Positions 34,653-42,655 of a DNA stretch of 64,000 nucleotides are shown one piece after another. Each line of letters starts with the position of its first letter. The stretch's first letter is position 1. The notes under the pieces were generated by a model. It searched no databases. It was not told the origin of the DNA and saw only the letters and a list, made by a program, of their open reading frames with translations. A program made the position numbers and the translations under genes. The stretch covers positions 62,001 to 126,000 of the forward strand of contig JAFGGG010000004.1 of assembly GCA_016930675.1 (NCBI GenBank), written 5' to 3'. This stretch comes from Spirochaetales bacterium. Lineage in GTDB: Bacteria; Spirochaetota; Spirochaetia; SZUA-6; RPPD01.

Positions 34653-35212
34653 TTAAAGCAGGTTCTATTGCCAAGGGCATGTTTATATTAATAAAGGGAG
34701 ATCCGTACCAGGTCGCTGAGCGGGAATTTGTAAATCCGGGCAAAGGTTCCGCCTTCGTGCGGCTGAAATTGAAAAATCTTAAAACCGGACAGGTGCTTAA
34801 GCAGGTAAATAAAAGCCAGGAGACTTTGGAAGATATTGAAGTGAATAACAAAAGTTTCCAGTTTCTCTATAGTGATGACAGCGGTTATCATTTTATGGAC
34901 ACTGAGACCTATGAACAGATTGTGGTTCCCAAGGAGGGTGCGGAAGACCGTCAGTACTTTTTAAAGGAAGGAGAAGAGTATCAGCTTGTTTTGTGGGAAA
35001 ACACACCGATAGAAATATCCTTACCCTACAAAATGGTCTTTGAGGTTACCGAGGCGGAACATGCAATTAAAGGTGATACTGTTTCCGGAGGTTCGAAGCC
35101 GGTCACAACCGAAACCGGACTGCAGGTAAAAGTGCCCTTATTTATTAAAAAGGGTGACAAAATACTCATTAATACTGAAACAAAGGAGTATCTGGAAAGA
35201 GTAAATCAGTAG
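34649..35212 (+). CDS. efp: Elongation factor P
   Basis: Relieves ribosome stalling at polyproline stretches. The 187 residues follow the three-domain EF-P pattern. The modification loop reads EFVNPGKGSAFVR, with Lys32 at the position lysylated in E. coli EF-P (Lys34); the preceding Lys of KPGKG is Asn here. The C-terminal OB domain ends normally with TKEYLERVNQ. A strong AAGGAG precedes the ATG. Overlap with epmA makes coupled synthesis of substrate and modifying enzyme likely. Confidence 0.94.
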   Translation: MIKAGSIAKGMFILIKGDPYQVAEREFVNPGKGSAFVRLKLKNLKTGQVLKQVNKSQETLEDIEVNNKSFQFLYSDDSGYHFMDTETYEQIVVPKEGAEDRQYFLKEGEEYQLVLWENTPIEISLPYKMVFEVTEAEHAIKGDTVSGGSKPVTTETGLQVKVPLFIKKGDKILINTETKEYLERVNQ

Positions 35213-35258
35213 TATGCGGTAACTCTCGTTTCAGCAAATCAGAATTGCCGAATAGAGT

Positions 35259-37142
35259 TTATTCAATAAACTGTTGTTTAACCAGATAATCCAAAACAAG
35301 CGACAGGTTCTCCTGAATTCCCTTGACGTCTGTTTCTATCGCTATCTCGGGTTCTGCAGGTGCCTCATACGGAGAGGATACGCCGGTAAAATCAGGGATT
35401 TCTCCTGCGTAAGCCTTTTTGTATAATCCTTTGGGATCTCTTTCTTTGCACACCTCGATGTCGCATTTCATATATAGTTCGATAAACCTGTCCTTGGGCA
35501 CTAATGAGCGAACAAAATCTCTGTCTTTTTGGAAGGGTGAGATAAAGGCGCAGATTACTATATTTCCCTGACTAAAGAAAAGTTTAGCGGTCTCTCCTAT
35601 GCGCCGTATATTTTCCGTCCTGTCGGCTTGAGAGAATCCCAGATCATTATTTAAACCCTGCCGAATATTATCGCCGTCAAGGTACATTACCTGGCAGCCG
35701 CGCTCAAAAAGCTCTTTAACCAGATGTTTGGCAAGAGTTGATTTGCCGGACCCGGAAAGCCCCGTAAGCCAGATAATTCCCGCCTTATGGCCGTTGTGTT
35801 CTTCCCAGATAGAGAGCGGGATATTGCCAGCCTCCCATCTGAGATTTTTTTCATGATGAGATATGGCCAGCGGCATACTGCGCTTCCATTCCGAAACCGT
35901 GTGCGGGATTTCTCTGATCATCCCCGCTGCGGCCGTATGATTTGTGAGGGGATCAATGAGGATGAAGGAACCGGTACCGTGATTTGCTTTATAGGCATCA
36001 AAGAAGAGCGGTTTTGCGGTTTTAATCTCAACCCTGCCGATCTCGTTAAGCGTCAGATCGGTAGTCTTCTGGCGGTGTAGGGTATTGATGTTTATTTTAT
36101 AGTGAATTTTTTTTATATAGACCTTTACTGTCTGAGTAGTGTGTTTTAACAGGTAGTGCTTGGACCCTGAGAGGGGAATTTCCGACATCCAGCACAGCAT
36201 GGCGTCAAAAAAATCGTTGATATGGGGCAGATTGTTTTTGCGTACGATCATATCACCGCGGCTGACATCAAGATTGTCTTTAAGTGTCAGTACGATGGCC
36301 TGTCCGGCATAGGCTTCTTTGAGTTCTTTATTGTCTGCTACGATTGATTTAATGACGGATGTCTTACCCGAAGGCAGAATCAGAACTTCTTCATCGGGAC
36401 TGATCGTGCCTGAAGTTAACGTACCGGCATATCCGCGGAAATCCTGATGAGGTCGTAATACATATTGAACCGGAAAGCGGAAGTCTATCAGGTTTCTATC
36501 AGCGGTTACATGCACATCTTCGAGTATCTGCAAGAGGGATTTGCCGTCATACCATTTCATATTGGAGCTAACGCTTACCACGTTATCTCCCTTTAAAGCC
36601 GATATGGGTATAAAGATAATATCATGGATATCGAGTTTTTCAGAGAAGGTCAGATATTCATCCGAGATCTTTTCAAACACTTCCTGTGAGTAGTCAACCA
36701 AATCCATTTTGTTGACTGCGACGATCAAATGCGGAATCTGTAATAAGGAGATTAAAAAACCATGGCGTTTGGATTGGGTGAGAATTCCATTACGGGCGTC
36801 GATAAGAATAATAGCCAGTTGTGAATTGGAGGCACCGGTAACCATATTGCGGGTATACTGTTCGTGCCCCGGTGAATCGGCGATTATAAATTTTCGTTTG
36901 GCAGTGGAAAAATAACGGTAGGCCACATCAATTGTTATTTTTTGTTCCCGCTCCGCCGACAGTCCGTCCAGCAGCAGGGAAAGATCCACTTCCTTTTTGC
37001 CTGTTTTTTTACTGGTCTTTTTTACAGCTTCATACTGATCTTCAAAAATGCAGTTTGTTTCATATAAGAGCCGGCCGATTAAGGTTGATTTGCCGTCATC
37101 CACACTGCCCGAAGTTACAAAGCGAAGTAAGCTTTTTTCCAT
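35259..37142 (-). CDS. cysNC: Bifunctional sulfate adenylyltransferase large subunit / APS kinase (CysN-CysC fusion)
   Basis: The N-terminal CysN part (about residues 1-425) is an EF-Tu-like GTPase: G1 GSVDDGKSTLIG, DSPGHEQYTRNM, and AVNKMDLV. The C-terminal part (about 440-627) is APS kinase with P-loop TGLSGSGKSTLA, DGDNIRQGLNNDLGF, and FISPFQKDRD. It drives APS synthesis with GTP and then phosphorylates APS to PAPS. I take the ATG at 37142, one base after the cysD stop. Nothing in the window reduces PAPS or APS. The paired sulfotransferases at 28525 and 56021 are plausible users. Confidence 0.95.
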   Translation of the reverse strand: MEKSLLRFVTSGSVDDGKSTLIGRLLYETNCIFEDQYEAVKKTSKKTGKKEVDLSLLLDGLSAEREQKITIDVAYRYFSTAKRKFIIADSPGHEQYTRNMVTGASNSQLAIILIDARNGILTQSKRHGFLISLLQIPHLIVAVNKMDLVDYSQEVFEKISDEYLTFSEKLDIHDIIFIPISALKGDNVVSVSSNMKWYDGKSLLQILEDVHVTADRNLIDFRFPVQYVLRPHQDFRGYAGTLTSGTISPDEEVLILPSGKTSVIKSIVADNKELKEAYAGQAIVLTLKDNLDVSRGDMIVRKNNLPHINDFFDAMLCWMSEIPLSGSKHYLLKHTTQTVKVYIKKIHYKININTLHRQKTTDLTLNEIGRVEIKTAKPLFFDAYKANHGTGSFILIDPLTNHTAAAGMIREIPHTVSEWKRSMPLAISHHEKNLRWEAGNIPLSIWEEHNGHKAGIIWLTGLSGSGKSTLAKHLVKELFERGCQVMYLDGDNIRQGLNNDLGFSQADRTENIRRIGETAKLFFSQGNIVICAFISPFQKDRDFVRSLVPKDRFIELYMKCDIEVCKERDPKGLYKKAYAGEIPDFTGVSSPYEAPAEPEIAIETDVKGIQENLSLVLDYLVKQQFIE

Positions 37143-37143
37143 A

Positions 37144-38070
37144 TTAGAAATAACCCTCTTTCTTTTTCTGTTCCATAGCCGAATCACTTGTCAGATCAAT
37201 CAGTCGATTTTCTCTTTCCGATTTTTTTGCCTCTCTCACCTCGCGAATAATATCGTCTATGGTCTTGGCATCCGAACGAACAGCTCCGGTGCAGGGTATG
37301 CAGCCCAGTGTACGGAAGCGGCACATCATAGTTTCAACCTGACTGTTTTTTATATTCAGTTTATTTTCAGGATCAACTGTTTCTGCCGAGTAAAAGGGGA
37401 TAATCACATTATCACGAATTATTACCTTGCGTTCTTTTGAGAAATAGAGAGGGACCACCGGTATCTGCTCCAGCTTTATATATTCCCAGATATCAACCTC
37501 GGTCCAATTGCTTAGGGGAAACACGCGAATTGTCTCTTTCTGATCGATAATTGTATTGTAAAGCTGCCAGAGTTCAGGTCGTTGATTTTTGGGATCCCAT
37601 TGACCGTGTTTATCGCGTACGGAAAACACGCGTTCTTTGGCGCGTGATTTTTCTTCCTCACGCCGGGCGCCGCCGAAAGCGGCATCAAAACCGTGTTTTT
37701 CAATAGCATTTAAAAGCCCCATGGTTTTTAAATAATAACAGCATTTGTCGTTGCCCAAATAAGTCGGGTGAGCATTTTTTTTAATCCATTCCTCATTACG
37801 TTCGACAATGAGATCGGCGCCGATTTTTTTAACATGCTTATCACGGAATTCATACATTTCGGGAAATTTATAACCGGTATCGATGTGCATAAGCGGAAAC
37901 GGAAGCTTGTCGGGATAAAAAGCCTTCTGGGCCAAGCGAAGCATAACCGAAGAATCCTTTCCTACCGAGTAAAGCATAACCGGATTCTTTAACTCGGCGA
38001 CCACCTCACGCATAATAAAAATCGATTCCGCTTCCAGTTGTTTTAAATGTGACTGTTTATAGTGATCCAT
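37144..38070 (-). CDS. cysD: Sulfate adenylyltransferase small subunit
   Basis: Forms APS from ATP and sulfate with CysN. The 308-residue PP-loop protein has the signature [14 protein letters not shown] near residue 35, [33 protein letters not shown] and LYNTIID, and a final [15 protein letters not shown]. The length and motifs match CysD. Its start is 35 bases from a possible promoter that carries an inverted repeat also found before the regulator gene at 38440. It heads the cysD-cysNC operon. Confidence 0.95.
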   Translation of the reverse strand: MDHYKQSHLKQLEAESIFIMREVVAELKNPVMLYSVGKDSSVMLRLAQKAFYPDKLPFPLMHIDTGYKFPEMYEFRDKHVKKIGADLIVERNEEWIKKNAHPTYLGNDKCCYYLKTMGLLNAIEKHGFDAAFGGARREEEKSRAKERVFSVRDKHGQWDPKNQRPELWQLYNTIIDQKETIRVFPLSNWTEVDIWEYIKLEQIPVVPLYFSKERKVIIRDNVIIPFYSAETVDPENKLNIKNSQVETMMCRFRTLGCIPCTGAVRSDAKTIDDIIREVREAKKSERENRLIDLTSDSAMEQKKKEGYF

Positions 38071-38104
38071 ACTAAAGTAAGTTCCTTTTTATTTTATCAT
38101 ATGT

Positions 38105-38131
38105 AATATATTTTACACTATTTATTGTTCA
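38105..38131 (-). promoter_or_regulatory. Possible cysD promoter
   Basis: On the minus strand, TTGAAC (38131-38126), 16 bases and TATATT (38110-38105) precede cysD by 35 bases. A second option is TTGACA (38160-38155) with TATCTT (38136-38131). Both overlap the inverted repeat at 38124-38144. Confidence 0.45.
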
Positions 38132-38144
38132 AGATAAAAACAAT
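38124..38144. promoter_or_regulatory. Operator-like inverted repeat, cysD side
   Basis: ATTGTTC-N7-AAACAAT. Six of seven arm positions pair, and the arms and spacing match the repeat at 38295-38315. It overlaps either possible cysD promoter. Probably a binding site for a dimeric regulator; the product of the 38440 gene is the first candidate. Confidence 0.55.
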
Positions 38145-38269
38145 GTAACACACTTGTCAAGCATTATCAATGTTCTTTTTACGTTCACCGGGCAGTTTTA
38201 CCCATGCTTTACGGGAAATCGTACGGGCTGTCAGCCCGGCTTTTCCTGGTATTTATTCCTTTATTTACC

Positions 38270-38297
38270 TTGACAATAAATAAATTTGTGCTATATT
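38270..38297 (+). promoter_or_regulatory. Promoter of the polysaccharide locus regulator
   Basis: TTGACA (38270-38275), 16 bases and TATATT (38292-38297) make a near-consensus promoter reading toward the winged-helix regulator gene. The -10 runs directly into the inverted repeat at 38295. Confidence 0.7.
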
Positions 38298-38315
38298 GTT
38301 CGATAGATGAACAAT
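38295..38315. promoter_or_regulatory. Operator-like inverted repeat, regulator side
   Basis: ATTGTTC-N7-GAACAAT, with all seven arm positions paired. It starts inside the -10 element and covers the likely transcription start, the position expected of a repressor site. A sister copy lies at 38124-38144. Confidence 0.65.
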
Positions 38316-38341
38316 CATCGTCTGCATACTTAGACTAAGAG

Positions 38342-38395
38342 AAGAGAGCATGTTTCGGCTGCATCTAACCTAGTTTAAGGTTATTTATCTCTCTT
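38342..38395 (+). other. Possible structured mRNA leader
   Basis: AAGAGAG (38342-38348) can pair with CTCTCTT (38389-38395), enclosing a second stem TAACCT/AGGTTA (38366-38371 with 38378-38383). It lies in the untranslated leader of the regulator gene. No known riboswitch or ops/JUMPstart sequence is recognised. Confidence 0.3.
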
Positions 38396-38439
38396 TAAAA
38401 TATAGTATATGCATTTATTACATTATACTGTGATATATA

Positions 38440-39012
38440 ATGGAGCATACAAATATCTCTCCTTTTTATGAGAAGCAGTCTTTTATGGAAAATCAGGAAA
38501 AAGAATTAGAATTATTACAGACAATTCATGAAAACTCTCACGTCAGACAGCGTGATCTGGCCCGTATAATCGGAGTATCGCTGGGCATGACCAATGCCAT
38601 AATTAAACGGCTGGTAAAAAAAGGGTGGTTGAAAATTAAAAAAATCAATAACCGCAAAATCAAGTATGCCGTATCTACTGATGGAATGGATGCGATTATG
38701 CGCCGCAGTTACCGCTATGTAAAACGGACTATTAAAAACGTTGTATATTATAAAGAAGCGATTTACAGATTGGTTGAAGACATCAAGACACGCGGATACC
38801 AGGGCATTCTCCTGATCGGGAAAAGTGATGTTGATTTTATTGTGGAACACTGCTGTCATAAATTTAAAATGACATATGTAAAAAATGAAGATGACTACAA
38901 AGGAGATATTTTTTATCTCTATGCGGAAAGTTACATTCCTGACATGGAAACAGAAAAAACAATGAAGAACGCAGAGTTTTTACAAAAGATATTTCTAAAG
39001 AATATTTTTTAA
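38440..39012 (+). CDS. Winged-helix (MarR-type) regulator with a C-terminal Rossmann-like domain
   Basis: A 190-residue DNA-binding protein, first gene of the polysaccharide locus. Residues about 15-85 form a winged helix (HVRQRDLARIIGVSLGMTNA, then KKGWLKIKKINNRKIKYAV). The C-terminal half contains GYQGILLIGKSDVDFIVEHC, a beta-strand/glycine-loop pattern that resembles a small Rossmann-like sensor domain. Such two-part regulators occur at the head of polysaccharide loci in other bacteria, as far as I recall. Its own promoter carries an inverted repeat that is also present before cysD, so it may regulate itself and PAPS synthesis. A second start at Met16 is possible. Confidence 0.75.
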   Translation: MEHTNISPFYEKQSFMENQEKELELLQTIHENSHVRQRDLARIIGVSLGMTNAIIKRLVKKGWLKIKKINNRKIKYAVSTDGMDAIMRRSYRYVKRTIKNVVYYKEAIYRLVEDIKTRGYQGILLIGKSDVDFIVEHCCHKFKMTYVKNEDDYKGDIFYLYAESYIPDMETEKTMKNAEFLQKIFLKNIF

Positions 39013-39039
39013 CATAAACGAAAGGGTCAAGAAGGATTT

Positions 39040-40335
39040 ATGGCAAAAAAAATAACCGTAATGGGCACCGGTTATGTGGGATTGATATCCGCGGTTGGTT
39101 TGGCCGATTTCGGCCATACGGTAACAGGAGTCGATATTTCACAACCGGTAGTCGACAAACTCAATGCCGGAGAGCCCCATATCTTTGAAACCGGCTTAAG
39201 AGATTATTTACAAAAAAACCTGAATTCAGGCAGGTTGAGATTCAGCACCGATATTAAAGACGCGATTAAATTGTCGGAAGTCGTGCTAATTTCGGTAGGC
39301 ACTCCTCCCAAAGAGGATGGAAGCGCGGATCTAACCCAGTTGCTGCGTGCCGCGAAGGAGATCAAGCGGAATGCCGCCGGGCATAAAGTTGTGGTAATTA
39401 AATCCACCGTGCCTGTGGGAACAAACAGGACAGTTCTTGACATGTTTAACACAAACGGCTGTGATATTGATGTTGTGTCCAATCCGGAGTTCTTGCGTGA
39501 GGGTAAAGCGATCCAGGATTTTTTCCACCCGGACAGGATTATTTTAGGTGTGGAATCTGAGCGGGCGAAAGCCGTTATGGAAGATATCTACAGGTCTCTT
39601 TATTTGATCCAGACACCGTTTGTGTGGTGTAATTTGGAGACCGCGGAGCTTATAAAATATTCCAGTAACGCATTTTTGGCCAATAAGGTTACTTTTATCA
39701 ACCAGATGGCGAATCTGGCGGAGGTTGTGGGCGCTGATATCCACGATATTGCCAAAGCGATGGGCATGGACGGCAGAATAAGTTCCAAGTTTCTTCATCC
39801 GGGACCGGGGTTCGGAGGAAGCTGCTTTCCCAAAGACATAAAGGCTCTTGTTTCCATGGGAGAGAAGTTTGGTGTGGATATGAGTCTGGTGCGGGAAGTC
39901 ATCCGCGCGAATGAGGCGCAAAAACAGTTGATGATCAGTAAATTAAAAGGAATGCTTGGGGATCTTAAGCATAAGACCGTGGCTGTTTTAGGATTGGCGT
40001 TCAAAGCTGAAACCGATGACGTCAGAGAATCTCCTGCCATTTCAATTGTAGCCGGACTGTTGCATGAGGATTGTCGTATTAATGCTCATGACCCGATCGC
40101 CACCCGGAACTTCAGCGGTTTATTCCCCGATATAAACTATTGTGAGGATGAGTATGAGGCTTTACAAAAAGCCGATGCCCTTATAATCTGTACGGAATGG
40201 AATGAATACCGCAATTTGGATTTGCACAAAGTAAAGCAAAACATGAAAGGAAATGTCATTCTGGACACCCGCAATTTACTTAATAGGGAACAGGTAAGGC
40301 AACGCGGATTCATATACCAGGGAGTGGGGAGATAG
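39040..40335 (+). CDS. ugd: UDP-glucose 6-dehydrogenase
   Basis: Oxidises UDP-glucose to UDP-glucuronate with two NAD+. The 431-residue protein has the Rossmann start VMGTGYVGLISAVG, VGTPPKEDGSADL, the STVPVGTN block, the catalytic Cys in PGFGGSCFPKD near residue 267, and LAFKAETDDVRESPA. This matches the TuaD/Ugd branch. It is the first metabolic gene of the locus, and its product can feed the UDP-glucuronate epimerase at 41591. AAGGA precedes the ATG. Confidence 0.93.
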   Translation: MAKKITVMGTGYVGLISAVGLADFGHTVTGVDISQPVVDKLNAGEPHIFETGLRDYLQKNLNSGRLRFSTDIKDAIKLSEVVLISVGTPPKEDGSADLTQLLRAAKEIKRNAAGHKVVVIKSTVPVGTNRTVLDMFNTNGCDIDVVSNPEFLREGKAIQDFFHPDRIILGVESERAKAVMEDIYRSLYLIQTPFVWCNLETAELIKYSSNAFLANKVTFINQMANLAEVVGADIHDIAKAMGMDGRISSKFLHPGPGFGGSCFPKDIKALVSMGEKFGVDMSLVREVIRANEAQKQLMISKLKGMLGDLKHKTVAVLGLAFKAETDDVRESPAISIVAGLLHEDCRINAHDPIATRNFSGLFPDINYCEDEYEALQKADALIICTEWNEYRNLDLHKVKQNMKGNVILDTRNLLNREQVRQRGFIYQGVGR

Positions 40336-40346
40336 TTTAACAGCAT

Positions 40347-41594
40347 ATGTATTTACCGTTTACGCGAACCGACTTTAAAAACTTTACCGCTACTATATTG
40401 ATTGCTCTTACCATTTTTATCGCTCTTTTTCATTTTCCCATCTTTTATGTGGGAAACGACAGTATCGGCTTGTTTGACGTATATGTTGTCTTCCTTTTTT
40501 TATGTATTATCATTCGCAGTATCTACAAACACAAATTCACATTATCAAACTGGAAACCGCTTTTTGTGGCTTTTTTCGCCAGTATCTGTTACTACCTCTT
40601 GCGCCTGGACTATTATATGATAACTCCCTATAAAGTCCTGCTTATTGTTAAATTACTTGAGCACTTCTTTTTATTTTTCGTGCTGATATACTTCCTGGAA
40701 AATGAAGAGATAAATTACCCGATGTTGATGAAACTAATAAAAATCATTTTATTGGTTTTAACATTGTTTCAAATTTTGGATTGGATGCGTGGAGGGCCCA
40801 CGCGTGATAGATTAAGTTTGCCTTTTACACTGACAAAGAGTCCGAATCCTGCGGCTTTTATCCTTGGAGCAGCACTCATTTTTTTTATTGAATATGTAAT
40901 AAAGAGAAAACAAAGGCTGCTTGTAAAACTGATTGATATCGGCATTCTTGTGCTTATTACCGTAAGTCTTTTATTAACGCTTTCAAGGACTAATTTCATA
41001 GGTATAATACTGGCATTTGCTCTTGTATATTTTTTTAAAGGATTTAAAGATCCGAAGCGGCTTTTTAAAACTATCGTGATAATGGCAATGATAATAATAA
41101 TTTTTCTTAGCGCGGTATTAATTATTATTGAGACGATTTCGTCTCGACTTGTAAGACGGTTCGCATATATAGTTACCGATCCCACATCCATATTTTCCGA
41201 TCTGTCTTTTTATACACGATTCGCCGTCATGTGGCCACAATCTTTAGTCAACTGGCAGGAAAATATATGTACCATATTTTTCGGCAAGGGAATAGCGTAC
41301 ATTTCGGTTGTGGACGGTTCCTTTTTTCGTCTCTTGTCGAATCAGGGACTTACCGGTTTTCTCCTTTTCATTTATATCTGGGTGTTTTTTTTCTTAAAGC
41401 GATATAGATTTACCGCCATGTGGATACTCATTTTATTTATGGCTATAAATGCCGTCGCAGCGGATACTCTGGTTACCAGTTACAGGTCCATTCAGGGGTA
41501 TGTTGTACTCATGATGATGACGATTTACTTTCATCGCTTCTATCATAAAGCAGAGCAGTCAAAGGATGAAAGGTTGTTGACGGAAGACATATGA
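40347..41594 (+). CDS. Polysaccharide polymerase or O-antigen-ligase-like membrane protein (Wzy/WaaL type)
   Basis: A 415-residue protein with about ten to twelve hydrophobic helices. The largest external loop lies in the C-terminal half (near YTRFAVMWPQSLVNWQEN), and a TLSRTNFIGI segment resembles the family's SRxxxxG block. This topology fits Wzy polymerases and WaaL ligases (Wzy_C superfamily), which sequence alone cannot separate. It starts 11 bases after ugd and overlaps the next epimerase by four bases (ATGA). If it is the polymerase, it joins repeat units flipped by the Wzx at 58442. Confidence 0.8.
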   Translation: MYLPFTRTDFKNFTATILIALTIFIALFHFPIFYVGNDSIGLFDVYVVFLFLCIIIRSIYKHKFTLSNWKPLFVAFFASICYYLLRLDYYMITPYKVLLIVKLLEHFFLFFVLIYFLENEEINYPMLMKLIKIILLVLTLFQILDWMRGGPTRDRLSLPFTLTKSPNPAAFILGAALIFFIEYVIKRKQRLLVKLIDIGILVLITVSLLLTLSRTNFIGIILAFALVYFFKGFKDPKRLFKTIVIMAMIIIIFLSAVLIIIETISSRLVRRFAYIVTDPTSIFSDLSFYTRFAVMWPQSLVNWQENICTIFFGKGIAYISVVDGSFFRLLSNQGLTGFLLFIYIWVFFFLKRYRFTAMWILILFMAINAVAADTLVTSYRSIQGYVVLMMMTIYFHRFYHKAEQSKDERLLTEDI

Positions 41595-42643
41595 AGATAT
41601 TAGTAACAGGCACAGCCGGTTTCATCGGCTTTCACCTCTGTCTGGCCCTGCTTAAGCGTGAGTACAATGTGGTGGGGCTGGATAATATCAATACCTATTA
41701 TGATCCTCTCCTGAAAATTGCCCGGTTAAAACACAGCGGGATTCAAGAAGGAGAACTGCTCTATAATAAGCCGTATCAATCAGGCACGCATCAGAACTAT
41801 ACGTTCTATAAATTAGATCTTGCCGATCGTGAAGCCTTGGAGGATTTGTTTGCGAAAAACAAGTTTGACGTGGTATGTCATTTGGCTGCCCAGGCCGGAG
41901 TCCGGTATTCCCTTGAAAATCCGTATGCGTATATTGAAAGCAATATCACAGGTTTTCACAATCTTATTGAATGTGTACGCGCGCAAAACATTCGGAACTT
42001 CTGTTTCGCCAGTACTTCAAGCGTGTATGGTTTGAATACCATGATGCCCTTTTCCGAGAAGCACGGCACGGACCATCCCGTAAGCCTTTATGCGGCCACA
42101 AAAAAAAGTAATGAACTCATAGCCCACGCGTACAGTTCCATGTTCGGTATTCCTGCTACGGGGTTGCGATTTTTTACCGTATACGGACCATGGGGCAGAC
42201 CCGATATGGCGCTTTTTAAATTCGTGAGCAGTATTTTAGAGAACAAGCCGATCGAGGTGTATAACTACGGAGATATGAAACGCGATTTTACCTATGTTGA
42301 CGACATAGTGGAAGGAGTGCGGTTGGTTCTTGACCGTCCGGCCGCCGTCAATAAAAACTGGGACGCTAAAAAACCTGCGGCGGATTCTTCTGCAGTTCCG
42401 TATCGCATTTATAATATCGGGAACGGAAAGCCGGTGGCACTCATGGATTTTATTCACACAATTGAAAACCTGTTGGGAAAAAAAGCGGAACTGGAGATGC
42501 TTCCCATGCAGCCGGGGGATGTGTATGAGACATACGCGGATACCACGGCATTAGAAAATGATTTCGGATATAAACCTGCCGTCGATATTACCACAGGCAT
42601 AAAACGCTTTATTGATTGGTACAGGGATTATTATAGGCAATAA
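41591..42643 (+). CDS. UDP-glucuronate 4-epimerase-like NAD-dependent epimerase
   Basis: A 350-residue extended short-chain dehydrogenase. The NAD-binding GTAGFIGFHL is at residues 7-16, the catalytic Ser in FASTSSVYG and the Tyr/Lys pair in SLYAATKKSNE. The order of LDNINTYYDPLLK and RFFTVYGPWGRPDMA blocks is typical of UDP-glucuronate epimerases (CapI/LspL), which make UDP-galacturonate. Placement next to ugd supports this. UDP-glucose epimerase activity cannot be excluded. An insert near residues 250-262 (AVNKNWDAKKPAADS) is common in this branch. Confidence 0.88.
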   Translation: MKILVTGTAGFIGFHLCLALLKREYNVVGLDNINTYYDPLLKIARLKHSGIQEGELLYNKPYQSGTHQNYTFYKLDLADREALEDLFAKNKFDVVCHLAAQAGVRYSLENPYAYIESNITGFHNLIECVRAQNIRNFCFASTSSVYGLNTMMPFSEKHGTDHPVSLYAATKKSNELIAHAYSSMFGIPATGLRFFTVYGPWGRPDMALFKFVSSILENKPIEVYNYGDMKRDFTYVDDIVEGVRLVLDRPAAVNKNWDAKKPAADSSAVPYRIYNIGNGKPVALMDFIHTIENLLGKKAELEMLPMQPGDVYETYADTTALENDFGYKPAVDITTGIKRFIDWYRDYYRQ

Positions 42644-42655
42644 AAGGACTGTTAT

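Larger units (their letters stand above)
38071..38439. other. Divergent control region between cysD and the polysaccharide locus
   Basis: 369 bases without a gene. The left part holds cysD promoter elements and one operator-like inverted repeat. The middle has a small GC-rich hairpin at 38224-38238. The right part holds a plus-strand promoter with a second inverted repeat, and a leader of about 135 bases with possible secondary structure ahead of the regulator gene. Confidence 0.7.

Noticed and set aside
35255-35271. Perfect palindrome AGTTTATT-C-AATAAACT between efp and cysNC
   Set aside because: It is all A/T apart from the ends, overlaps the cysNC stop and lacks a T-run after a stable stem, so it is not a convincing terminator.
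38172-38190. Third TGTTC-like half site (TGTTCTTTTTACGTTCA)
   Set aside because: It is not an inverted repeat of the ATTGTTC-N7-GAACAAT type and does not overlap a promoter element.
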